A DNA stretch of 64,000 nt from Simmondsia chinensis (taxonomy: Eukaryota; Streptophyta; Magnoliopsida; Caryophyllales; Simmondsiaceae). Positions 54,951 to 64,000 of this stretch are shown here, one piece after another. Location: positions 17,978,005 to 18,042,004 of the forward strand of contig JAGTTD010000010.1 of the NCBI GenBank assembly GCA_018398585.1, in the 5' to 3' direction. The translations under genes were made by a program, and so were the position numbers. How positions within the stretch are numbered: the first letter of the stretch is position 1; each line of letters opens with the position of its first letter. Under the pieces are notes generated by a model. It saw only the letters and a list, made by a program, of their open reading frames with translations, had not been told where the DNA came from and did not search any database.

Positions 54951-55246
54951 CTCCGCCTTAGGCTAAGGGCTACCGCCTCGTTATGTGCGCAGGTTTGACT
55001 CCGTGGTCCGTGCTACTTTATGATTCCTTCTTTCTTTTTATTTCTTTTTCTGTCCTTGACTATATAAGACCCGTCCGCGATTCGCCCCCAAAATTCTTTG
55101 CGCCCTTCACCTTCTTTCCTTTTTGTGACGGTAAAAGGTACTGTTTGCTTGTTTTTCACATTTTTTTGAAACTTTTTTGCGATTGTTTTACCGCTTTTCT
55201 CTTTTTCGCCTGTCGGGGGGCGGGGGACCTTCCCGCTGGAGTTCTT
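54951..55246 (+). promoter_or_regulatory. Putative promoter and leader of the antisense transposon gene
   Basis: A TATA box (GACTATATAAGACCC, about 55057-55071) is followed by a pyrimidine-rich leader up to ATG 55247. It marks the right edge of the tandem arrays. Confidence 0.5.
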
Positions 55247-57981
55247 ATGGCCGAACCCCAAGCTCCCCCGGTGGGGCTTGAGAATCTCATGGAAGACCCA
55301 GGTGAGGACGTCGTACTAGACCCTTAGTTTTTGGCTGACATTACCGCCCTCTTAGCCGGTGTTCCTGCCGTTTATCCCGGGGAGGTGGGGGAACTTTACG
55401 ATCAGGGGTTTTCGCCGTCGGTATGTTTGCCCGGCTCTCTGGTGGCGTTGCCTCTTCCTGACACCAGTGTCCCCGCCCCTCCAGCTGAAAATATTAATGA
55501 GACTTCTTCTTTGTCACAGGGTAAGACCCCTTCTAATTTTTGTTTTTCTATTTTGATGAACTAGTGAAATGGCACCCACAGAAGGGACCCGAACGTTCAG
55601 ACCGTGCTGGAGGAGCGTCTTCAGATGAAGGGATGATGGTGGAGCCGTTATCCCAACTGGCTCCCTCATCACCGACGTCGCCTGAGGAAGTGGCCGTGCG
55701 TGCTCAGTATCCTGACACAGCCGCGACCCTTCCCCTTGGAAACCTGGCATCCTCTTTGGCCATGGTAGAGGGGATGAGGAAATTTCGTAAAAAATATTTT
55801 TTTCCCAAACAGCTATGATGTTCTCGGCCCCCGGGAGAGTGACAACATTTTATGCCCTCGCTCCCCCGACTTATTTGCCGTTAGCATAGATGCTTTGGAG
55901 GCCGGCTTACGCTTTCCCTTACCGCCTATCTTGGAGTGGGTTTTTAGGCAATATTCTGTGTGCCATAGTCAGGTCACTCCCCATGGTTTTCGTAATATTC
56001 ACGGCTACCTCCTTACCTGTCATGTAGCTGGCCTGACCCCTTCCACCCGCAGCTTCGGCTATCTATTTAGGGCTAAGCAAGCTAAGGGCGTTGTTAGTTT
56101 CGAGGGGAAAAGCGGGATTAAGTTTGTGGAGTTTAATCCCTCCAAGGTGAACTTTTGGCAGAACAGGTTTGTTTGGGTCCGACCTCCTAGACCCCTAGGC
56201 ATTCCCCATTATTGGACTTCATTGAATAAGTGCAGTATCCCTTCAGAGGATGAGTTGTCCTCCTTAGATAAAGAGGTGGTTCGTTATTTCCAAAGGGATT
56301 TAGGCTCGCGGTATGTAGCTACCAGGGAGGTATTATGTCAGGAGCAGGTGTTGAACTGGGCAGGCTTGTGTGCCTGTCCCGCTAGTGGTGAGTATTTCTT
56401 CGGGATGGTTGAGCTTTGTCGTAATTGTTTGCCTTTTAATAATTTTATCTTGGCTGCTCAACTATCTTTTTTCAGGATCCGAGGCCGATGTGGATATTGT
56501 GACCCTCACGGAATCATGCCGTGGAGGGCAAAAGAAAAAGAAAGGGAAAGATGACCACAAGAGTGAGAGAGCCGTCAGAAGGGGAAAAAGGGAGGCTACC
56601 GCCGAAGGAGAAGGACCCCCTGCTAAGGTTACTCGATCGAAGAAACCTCGGGCAGAAGCTTCTGCCCTGAGCGGTAGTTCTGAAGTGCCTCCTCTGCCTG
56701 GGGTTGCTTCTAAGCCGTCCATAGTCCAGGCGTCCCTTGCTGCTAAGAGACCCCTACCATGACCAAACGGCCAAGGACTGCCTATTCCTATATCTCAACA
56801 ACGTGACGGTGTAACGTCCGTCGCCCCTTGTCTTGAGGCAGTTTCTATAGCCGAGGTCGTCACGGAGGAGGGGTCAACTATTGTGCCGGCTGTCGCAGCT
56901 GTCCCGTCCGGGGTGGCCATAGCCGAGCCCCCTCCAGCCACAGCCCTGCGGCCTGAGAATTTGCCTCAGGGAGTGGAGGTAGGTTTATCCTCAAAAGGGG
57001 TAGAGGAGAGGAGTGGATCCTGGGCGATGCCGGCTGAGGCACCAGAGCCGCCCTCTGTGGAGACGGCTGGGCCTTCCTCTTTGTCCCAGAGAGAAGGACC
57101 CCTTGCCCCGGCTTCACCCTTGTCGCAGGGGTTCCTACGGGGGACGATGGTGGACGTACGCCCTAATATTGAGATAGAGGACAGCTTCCTTCCTCCTTTT
57201 CGCATCGGTGCGTCGGTCCCCAGGGATTCTGCTAGCGTTCCTGCTGAGCCTCAAGGCGAGGTTCCTGGGGAAGAAGAGGCCCCTGCTGATGAGGGTGCAC
57301 CAACCGAGGGTCCTGCCCGTCCTTCTCCTAGTCAGGTCATCCATGAAATTCAGCGTGTCGTTCTACCCGTTCTTTCTCCTGAAGGTCCTCCCGTCGTAAC
57401 CCAAGACACGGCAGCTACTTGGGCGGTTAAGGTAAAAACTATACGCTACAGCCTTTGTTTTTTAACGTGCTAATCTCATACCGTGCCTTATTGCCTTTCA
57501 GGCCAGCTCTTTCTCTACCGCTATAGTCTTGGGATGGTTGTGTGAGCACGAGGCCGTTACACGAGAGCTGTGCCAGTTACGGGAGGAGAGGAGGGCAGCG
57601 ATAGAGGTGGCGGAAAAAGCTAAAAGAGAAAGAGAGGAGCAGGTTAGGGTGGCGATGAGGGAGAAGGAGGCATTAGCCTCTGTGGCTCGGAGATTGGGGG
57701 AAGAGTTATCCACTCAGCAGGCACGGTTAGAGAAACTGCTTGCTGAAGTGCAGCAGGCCCGTACGGAAGCAGCCGAGGCGGTTTCTCGCTTCAAGGACGG
57801 TGCCGAATCCCATCCATCTACGAGCGCCTATTACTGGGAGGGTTTTGCTTCCGGCCTGTCTACCTTTGGACAGCGCCTGACCAGTAGTCACCCCCAACTC
57901 AGCCAGGAGTCCCTTCAGCAAGTGGCGAACCGGCTGCGTCAGGACATCCTCCACTCTCGTAGAGGCGCAAGCAGCAGCTAG
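55247..57981 (+). pseudogene. Multi-exon gene with plant gypsy-type transposon (Transposase_28-like) domain and coiled coil, antisense to pol
   Basis: The probable start is ATG 55247 (MAEPQAPPVGLENLMEDPGE). Protein order: acidic/proline-rich N-terminus; a conserved domain at about 55885-56385 (GLRFPLPPILEWVFRQY, VTPHGFRNIHGYLLTCHVAG, WQNRFVWVRPP) resembling the 'putative gypsy type transposon' family; a K/R-rich, nuclear-signal-like stretch; a long P/E-rich linker; and a coiled coil (57540-57790) with heptad-rich ARRLGEELSTQQARLEKLLA. Two GT-AG introns fit exactly in phase: 56388-56475 and 57432-57501. A third may lie near 55521-55564, but 44 bp is short for a plant intron. Damage: in-frame TAG at 55325, a one-base frameshift at the T-run near 55796-55803, and in-frame TGA at 56760. 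An antisense gene at this place is known from some Tat relatives (for example maize Grande). Its role is unknown. Confidence 0.72.
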
Positions 57982-58375
57982 GTTTGCTTGTTAAGATAAC
58001 TTTGCTCTCGCTTTCTTTTTTTCCGTTTCTGAGCATGTAAAGAGAAAGTTGGGGGAGGGGGAAACACTTTTTGTTGTAACCCCCTTATTTTTTGAAGCAC
58101 CACAGGTGTCTGTATATATTAACATCTAAGGATGGGAACCTGTTTGTTACTTTATTGTACGTACGCCCTAACGAAACTAATGATATTTTGTTGTACATTA
58201 TCTCTTACTGTCCTTCTTTGCATTGCTATTCCTTTTGAACTCTTATCGTTAATGCTGATGCGACTCTTAAGGAAGTATTATTTATTTATACACCTGGGAT
58301 ACAACCCATATTTTCTAGGACGTAACTTACTTTCGATATATGTCCACTATTTTACAGAATTCCCACATATCTCAT
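57982..58375. other. Gap between the convergent antisense gene and pol
   Basis: AT-rich, with a GGGGGAGGGGG purine run at about 58050 on the + strand and polyadenylation-like words. It separates the ends of two convergent genes. The short + frame here is not recognised. Confidence 0.4.
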
Positions 58376-59592
58376 CTAGCTAAGCGTAATACTTTGGGAA
58401 CCGTCTAGACGTTCCAGCTTATAGCTCCCTTCTCCTAATTTCTGAGCAATACGGTAGGGTCCTTCCCAATTTGCGGCTACCTTGCCAACTCCGATTCCTT
58501 GGGCCACGGTGGTTGCCCGCTACAGGGCTAAGTCTCCCACCTCTAGGCTTCTTACTCTCAGAAGTCTGTTGTAATACTGGGACATTCGCTGTTTCTGAGC
58601 TACAATTCGAAGGAGGGCATCCTCCCTAACCTCGTCTATTAAATCTAAAGCATACCTACGGTAGTCCTCATTGCGCAAGTAATTATAATGCTGTATGCGG
58701 TAACTGGGTTCTCCTACCTCCACAGGGATTATGGCTTCAGCTCCTTAAGTTAGCATAAATTGGGTTTCCCCTGTAGCCACGCGGTAAACCGTTCGGTGCG
58801 CCCATAATACACTGGGCAGTTCTTCCACCCATCTCCCCTTAGCTTCGTCTAGCCTCTTTCGAAGCCCATTGAGTATCTGTTTGTTTTCCGATTCAGCTTG
58901 CCCATTGCTCTGAGGGTAGGTGACGGCAGTGAAATGGAGAGTGATGTTCATGTGCTGACAGTATGCTCGGAATCTTGGAGATTCGAACTGTGTTCCGTTA
59001 TCGGTGATGATGGCCCTAGGGATTCCGAAACGCGTGATGATGTTCTTCCATAGGAACGGCCGTGTGGCCCTATCGGTAATCCGGGCCACCGCTTCGGCTT
59101 CCACCCATTTGCTGAAGTAGTCTACGGCCACGATCAGGAACTTTCTCTGCCCGCTGGCTAGAGGAAAAGGTCCCAAAATATCCAATCCCCACTGGTCAAA
59201 AGGTATGGGGTCCATGATGGGTTGTAGTGGTGCAGCAGGAGAATGGGCAAGCGGTGCGAAATTCTGGCACTTATCACATCTTCTCACGAGAGCGCTGGCG
59301 TCTTTCCTCATGGTGGGCCAGAAGTACCCTGCCCTTAGCGCCATCCCTGCTAGAGCTCACTTTCCGATGTGAATCCCGCATATTCCTTCGTGGATTTCCC
59401 TTAGGACGTACTCCCCCTCTTCCAATGTTAGACATTTCAGCAAAGGATGTGTGAACAACCTTTTGTAGAGCTGCTGATCGACGATTGTGAAATGTACCAC
59501 GCGCCTTTTTAGCTTTCGTGCTTCTGCTTGATCCAAAGGCTTCGCATTATGAAGGATGAAGTTAAGAATTGGACGCATCCAGTTATCTTCGC
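58376..59592 (-). pseudogene. Integrase of the Tat element
   Basis: The zinc-binding domain spans 59440-59270 (H......H in the EIHEGICGIHIGK region; CDKC in VRRCDKCQNFAPL). The catalytic core is clean in one 199-codon frame (59344-58745): WGLDILGPFP (first D), IITDNGTQFESP (second D) and PQSNGQAESENKQ (E). The C-terminal part (VGEPSYRIQHYNYLRNEDYR, NWEGPYRIAQKLGEGSYKLE) ends at a TAG at 58376-58378. In-frame stops lie at about 59594, 59357, 58743 and 58520. Confidence 0.88.
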
Positions 59593-60721
59593 GCTATACT
59601 TGCATCACGTCAAAGGATGTGGGCTTGTCTATGTATTTGGCATGGGATTCGTGTATCTTGACGCACCCATCGGGGTTCCTTCCACCTGAGCTAGCCAGAT
59701 GGCTTAGCTCGTTAGCGCGCTGATTACTTGCTCGGGGAATGCCCCGTATGCTGAACCCTTGAAATTCAGAGACCTTGATCCGAACCAGCTCCAGATACCG
59801 TGACCGGTGCAACTCTTTCACCCCGTAACTTCCCGTGACTTGGTTTACTACTAACTCCGAGTTACTGTATACCTCCAGGTGAGTGGCTCCAGCTGCCTTA
59901 GCTAAGTCCATGCCCAGTAGCAACGCCTCGTACTCGGTCTCGTTGTGGGTAGCGTTGAAGCGTAGCCTTATCGCATATTCCACCTGCTCTCCCTCGGGGT
60001 TAATAAGCACTATCCCCGCGCCCCGGCCATCTGATTTTACAGACCCATCCACGAACATCTTCCAAGTTGACACCTCCTTAAGGGGGTCTGTGTATCCAGG
60101 CGGCCCACCTTCGAAATCACATTCTACTAGAAAATCAGCCAGGGCCTGGGCCTTGATAGCCTTGCGGGGCTGATAGCGTATATCGTATTCAGAGAGTTCG
60201 ACCGCCCACTTGAGCAGGTGTCCTGAGCAGTCTAATTTGAAGAGTAGCTTTCTGAGTGGTAGGTTGGTGAGTACCGTGACGTTGTGAGATTGAAAGTAGG
60301 GCCTCAGCTTACGTGCCGTCGTGACCAAGGCTAGGGCAGTCTTCTCAATGGCGGGATACCTCCTTTCGGGATCTTTGAGAGTCTGACTCACAAAATATAC
60401 CGGGAGTTTTCGCCCTTGCCGGTCGGCTATTAAGACCGCGCTAGTGGCGTTTTTCGAGATGGTTAGGTAGAGCCCCAGCTTTTTGCCAGGCTCAGGGGAT
60501 GTGATCACTGGAAGGTGTGCTAAATGCTAATTTAGTTGATCGAAAGCTTGCGCGCACTCCTCATTCCAGAGAAAGGGCTGCTTTCCTCGTAGTACCTTAA
60601 AGAACGGTAGCGCTTTCTCTGCAGCCCGGCTAATGAAGCGATTGAGTGAGGCCATGCATCCAGCGAGCCTTTCCACGTCATTGGGGAAACGAGGAGGCTT
60701 CAGGTCGAGTATAGCCTGCAC
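59593..60721 (-). pseudogene. RNase H plus archaeal-type second RNase H of the Tat element
   Basis: After the RT connection (60721-60527) the first RNase H runs from about 60508 (KLGLYLTISKNATSAVLI, LPVYFVSQTLKDPERRYPAI, LLKWAVELSEYDIRYQPRKA). A second domain follows at about 60065-59650. It has WKMFVDGSVKSDGRGAGIVL (first D), the E of HNETEYEALLLGMDLAKAAG, and the SNSELVVNQVTGSYGVKE segment, where S-N replaces the usual S-D. The second domain is the diagnostic feature of Tat elements. The 304-codon frame is unbroken except for a stop between connection and RNase H. Confidence 0.92.
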
Positions 60722-61462
60722 CTATTTGGGGTTTGCCTCAATTCCTCGGGAGTTTACAATAAAACCCAGAAATTTTCCATCTGGTACAGCGAATGAACAT
60801 TTCTCCGGGTTCAGCTTCATATGATGCTTTCGAAGGGACTCCAAACCTTCTCTTAGGTCGGACATATGGTCTAGCTTATGTTTTGACTTAATGATCATGT
60901 CGTCCACATAGACCTCCACATTACGTCCTATCTGGGATGCGAAGACTTTGTTGACCAGCCTCTGATAGGTGGCTCCGGCGTTCTTAAGCCCAAACGGCAT
61001 CACTTTGTAATAGTACGTGCCTTTTGCCGTAATGAAGGCTATTTTCTCTTCGTCGGTCGGGTGCAACTGAATCTGGTGGTACCCAGAAAAGACGTCCATG
61101 AAGCTAAACAATTCGCAGCCCGCCGTTGAATCCACCAGCCTGTCTATTTTGGGGTAAGAGTCCTTTTGGCAGGCTTCGCTGAGGTCTGTAAAATTGACGC
61201 ACATTCTCCAGCTTCCGTTGGGTTTCTTTACTAGTACCACGTTGGCCAACCATTCAGGGTACAGTACCTCCCGTATGAACCTGGCCTAAGATAGCTTTTT
61301 GACTTCTGCTTTAATAACCTCGTTGCACTCAGTGCAGAAACTGCGTCGCCACTGTTTAACAGGAGTCTTGTCATCCCGGACGTTAAGTTGATGAGTAATC
61401 ACGTCAAGCGGTATACCTGGCATTTCGCCGACGGCAAAGGTGAAGACATCTCGGTACTGTTT
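60722..61462 (-). pseudogene. Reverse transcriptase of the Tat element
   Basis: It reads VVLVKKPNGSWRMCVNFTDL, YHQIQLHPTDEEKIAFITAK and MPFGLKNAGATYQRLVNKVF. The catalytic motif is EVYVDDMIIKSK at about 60890-60925, followed by GLESLRKHHMKLNPEKCSF. The upstream part (LLKQYRDVFTFAVGEMPGIP at about 61440-61410) is joined to the protease region by a frameshift near 61462, and a stop lies at about 61287. A stop at 60722 separates it from the connection. Confidence 0.92.
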
Positions 61463-62544
61463 CAGGAGTTCGCCAATTTCTCACGCAGGTGCCTAGGGAG
61501 CGAAGTACCCAAATAGGTATAACATCCGGGTTCCAGCTTATACCTTTCCAAAGGTGTAGGAAAAGGACGCGTTTCGGGAGGGGAGTCCCGTTTGGTCGGC
61601 TCAGCTGTCATGACTGCCAGATTGGAAAAGGTATGGTAATACTCTGAAGGCGCGCTGCGCCCTCCTCGCATTGTCATAACACTACCATTTTCTGCTTCAA
61701 ACTTCATTGCAAGATGGTAAGTAGACACTACCGCCTTTAGACGATTTAGGGAAGGCCTCCCCAAGATCATGTTGTAGGAGGAGGGGGCGCGGATAACAAG
61801 GAATTCTAACTTGATCGTTCGTCATTCACTCTCATTTCTGAATGTGGTGGGCAACCTTATTCGGCCCTACGGTAAGACAGGGGCTCCGGCAAAGCCCACA
61901 ACAGAGTATGATGCGGGTGCCAACGCGCTAAGTGGTATTCCCATTCGGCTGAAACACTCTAAGAACAAGATGACAGCGGAGCTGCCTTGGTCAATCAATA
62001 TTCTGGATACTGTGTATGTGCCGATATCGGCCGTGATCACTAGGGGGTCCTCTTGCCGAGCGTCCACACCCTTGGCAGCCTCTCTGGTGAAGCGAATACA
62101 CCGAGGCGCGCTTTGGGCCGCATCTGCTTTCCCGCTTGGGGTTTTCGTCTCTTCTTTTGACGAAGGGAAGACTACCCTGGGACCAATGGCGGCGATGATT
62201 TTGGTCGCCTTGTTTTCGGGATTTTTTACGACCTGGCCCGTGATTTGCATTTTCCCAGTTTTCATCTTCTTTAAGGCTGCGTACTCCTCCCATTGGCCAG
62301 TGCGTTCGGCCTCCTTAAGACGGAAGTTCAAACCCCGGCAGTCCGCCGTGTCATGGGTAGAGACCTGATGGTACGAACACCAAACTGGCTTACCGTTATC
62401 AGAAGGTATAGGGTCCTGGTTTTTGAGTGGTCCCTTCTTTTTTACCTCTAGGAGCGGGCGAGGTACGGGCGGCTGGTTCTGAGTTTGGAAAGCAGGTGCG
62501 TTCGGCCTTTTAAACGGTCGAACATTACCCTGGGGCAGCCTAGG
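61463..62544 (-). pseudogene. Nucleocapsid and protease of the Tat element
   Basis: This follows gag in the same frame after a single TGA at about 62542-62544. A knuckle-like C-x2-H-x5-H-x4-C (CSYHQVSTHDTADC, about 62388-62345) precedes the protease. The protease carries PLVITADIGTYTVSRILIDQ then GSSAVILFLECFSRMGIP, with the active site D-Q-G-S-S as is common in Tat elements. A stop at about 61866 and a continuing frame (MILGRPSLNRLKAVVSTYHL at 61770) show further damage. Confidence 0.85.
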
Positions 62545-63420
62545 TCAATCTCTTGATCCTAAGATAGCTTGCAGGGCCTCGGTCCGGGGTGCTATCTGCA
62601 TCACATCTTCCACCAGGATGTATTTGTTGGCCTTGCGCCATAATTCATCAACAGTGGAAGGCGGCCTCTTTGCCAGCGCGAACTTGAAGCTGGAATTCTG
62701 CAATCCGTTGATAAAGGCGGTGATGGCCGTTTCATCGGACAGGGTGTTGACGTCGATCATGGATCGTGTGAATCGTTTCACGTAACTCCTCAGGGTCTCG
62801 GTTTCATACTGCTGTAACTTAAGAATATGTGATGCCGTCCTTCTCCTTCGTTTATTGCTAACGAAGTGCTGAACGAACCTTTCAGAGAGGTCCATAAAGC
62901 TATCCACAGAAGAATTGGGAAGAGAGGAGAACCAATTTTGTGCGACCCCTTTCAAGGTAGCGGAAAAACATTTACACCAAACGTCTTCCCCTACATCTTG
63001 CAGATACATTCGGGCCATAAAACTGGCCAAATGATCCTCAGGATTTTGAGTTCCATTAAACAAGTCGACATTAGGGACTTTTACCTTTCCCGCCAGAGCT
63101 GATAGGATCCGAGCTGAGAATGGTGAATGAGTAACTGGCACGACGTAGGATCCGCCTGGTTTGGGGGCTCCCCTGGAGTCTCCTCTGGTGTGGTCGAGAT
63201 AAGCACTTGGCGTGGGAGCCGTGGCTTCGCTTAAGCCTTGAGCCTGGGTCCAAGGAGATATCGAGGTGGAATGATCAGGCTCAGGGATGTGCTCGGTGTT
63301 GGCAGGCGTATGCGAAAAGAACTGGTGCATCTGCCGTTGAAATTGCTCGAACTGATCTTGCGTTACGTAATCGGGGAGGTGACGCCCCTCGGGTGTGGTG
63401 GATTGACTGGTGTTTGACAT
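62545..63420 (-). pseudogene. Gag of the Tat element
   Basis: The likely start is ATG 63420 (MSNTSQSTTPEGRHLPDYVT), about 40 bases after the primer-binding site; an in-frame ATG at 63447 is less likely. The 290-codon frame holds the retrotransposon gag domain at about 63110-62700: VPNVDLFNGTQNPEDHLASF, GVAQNWFSSLPNSSVDSFMD and LQQYETETLRSYVKRFTRSM. It ends at the TGA that separates it from the nucleocapsid part. The gag itself is otherwise uninterrupted. Confidence 0.9.
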
Positions 63421-63439
63421 GAGGAAGGTTGGTGATGCC

Positions 63440-63460
63440 CTTCCCACAGACGGCGCCTAT
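63440..63460 (-). other. Primer-binding site of the Tat element
   Basis: On the minus strand ATAGGCGCCGTCTGTGGGAA directly follows the 5' LTR end (CCCGAAACA). GGCGCCGTCTGTGGGAA is a primer-binding site typical of Tat-type gypsy elements. It is not the initiator-Met type used by the other elements in the window. Confidence 0.85.
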
Positions 63461-64000
63461 TGTTTCGGGATTTTTTGGATGGGTTCTTGAGGGTGGAACG
63501 AGGCTCAAGTTCCTTGTCCTTCTTGTGAGGTTTCTTCCTCTATTTATAGGAGAATGTAGGCTTGGGTAGCAAGTAATGGGGGCCAGATACTGCCTGGTTT
63601 TGTCAGTTAATGGGGGCACGAGTGACCTTTAGGGATGAGGTTGCTTATGTGAGGGTGTTAAAAGAGCCGGTAATGGTTCCTAGGCCTCTTACCGCCTGGT
63701 GCCGGGTAAGTAGGGAGGCGATAGCGGCTCTTAGGCCCTGTATCGCCCGGTGGCGGGTAAGTAGGGAGGCAGTGGTGGCTCCTGGGCCCTGTACCGCCCG
63801 GTGGCGGGCATGCTGGGAGGCAGTGGTGGCTCCTGGGCCCTGTGCCGCCTGGTGGCGGGTGTGCTGGGAGGCGGTGGTGGCTCCTGGGCCCTGTACCGCC
63901 TGGTGGCGGGTGTGCTGGGAGGCGGTGGTGGCTCCTGGGCCCTGTACCGCCTGGTGGCGGGTATGCTGGGAGGCGGTGGTGGCTCCTGGGCCCTGTACCG
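63461..64000 (-). repeat. 5' LTR of the Tat element (incomplete), with expanded 51-bp minisatellite
   Basis: It starts TGTTTCGGGATTTTTTGGAT and matches 50481-50690. From about 63660 a 51-bp unit (GGGAGGCGGTGGTGGCTCC, then TGGGCCCTGTACCGCCTGG) is repeated at 63811, 63862, 63913 and so on to the window end. There are at least six to seven copies, against about three in the 3' LTR. Confidence 0.9.

Larger units (their letters stand above)
50481..64000 (-). mobile_element. Tat-lineage Ty3-gypsy retrotransposon with antisense cargo genes
   Basis: At least 13.5 kb, reading on the minus strand. Its 3' LTR is 50481-50842 and its 5' LTR starts at 63461 and runs off the window. The order on the minus strand is primer-binding site, gag, protease, RT, RNase H, a second archaeal-type RNase H and integrase. 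A 7.5-kb 3' region with two tandem arrays and two + strand genes follows, then the polypurine tract and LTR. The second RNase H, the primer-binding site not derived from initiator tRNA-Met and the large 3' region define the Tat group (relatives of Ogre, Retand and Grande). The gag-pol has a handful of stops and one clear frameshift. The left flank ATATG (50476-50480) is the candidate target duplication; its partner lies beyond the window. Confidence 0.9.

Noticed and set aside
54738..54998. 86-codon + frame
   Set aside because: It is mostly translated 143-bp repeat; no domain is visible.
61811..62368. 185-codon + strand frame opposite the Tat protease
   Set aside because: It is the complement of the recognised protease region and has no family features.

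Overview
This window looks like nuclear DNA of a flowering plant, most likely a eudicot. It is AT-rich and packed with plant-type Ty1-copia and Ty3-gypsy LTR retrotransposons. Several carry primer-binding sites matching the 3' end of plant initiator tRNA-Met. There are also Harbinger-type and Mutator-type MITEs, SINE-like fragments and GT-AG introns. Nothing prokaryotic is visible. Only one host gene is supported: the first two coding exons of a plasma-membrane H+-ATPase (P3A ATPase), at 49665-50381 on the + strand. Nearly everything else is transposon-derived, much of it nested.

Layout from left to right. 1-1142: 3' end of a degenerate copia element and its LTR. 1559-7221: complete degenerate gypsy element on the minus strand (5-bp target duplication AACAC). 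7302-14494: remnants of two copia families, one on the + strand (7764-12306) and one on the minus strand (12846-14494). 14493-28308: a decayed copia element with roughly 2-kb LTRs. Its left LTR holds a 736-bp Harbinger-like MITE. Its left LTR end holds a Mutator-like MITE, which holds a second one, which in turn holds a full-length 5S-rRNA-like sequence flanked by SINE-like pieces. A GC-rich block with a 41-bp tandem array (19602-21430) lies in its internal region. 28309-37160: a second copia copy of the same broad family, split by a complete gypsy element at 28457-34015 (target duplication GTAAC). 37161-39655: gypsy 3' relic, SINE-like fragment and solo LTR. 41100-43063: a complete 2-kb copia deletion derivative carrying only gag and protease (target duplication CCTTT). 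43481-49011: a complete Tnt1-like copia element (target duplication ATTCT), lying in the upstream region of the H+-ATPase gene.

49017-50480 is the host gene start: possible TATA box, a 6-codon upstream ORF, exon 1, intron 1, exon 2 and the start of intron 2. A Tat-lineage gypsy element (minus strand, 50481 to beyond 64000) begins 100 bases into intron 2. It has gag, protease, reverse transcriptase, two RNase H domains and integrase. Between pol and its 3' LTR it carries a long antisense cargo: an intact 383-codon F-box-like ORF next to the LTR, a 7-copy 91-bp array, a 13-copy 143-bp array, and a multi-exon gene with a plant gypsy-type transposon (Transposase_28-like) domain and a coiled coil. 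Both cargo genes read in the same direction as the host ATPase gene.

The most notable items are the F-box-like ORF kept open inside a decaying retrotransposon, the ACCGCC-rich repeats shared by its LTR and internal arrays, the 5S/SINE chimera nested three deep, and the host ATPase gene flanked and split by two elements.
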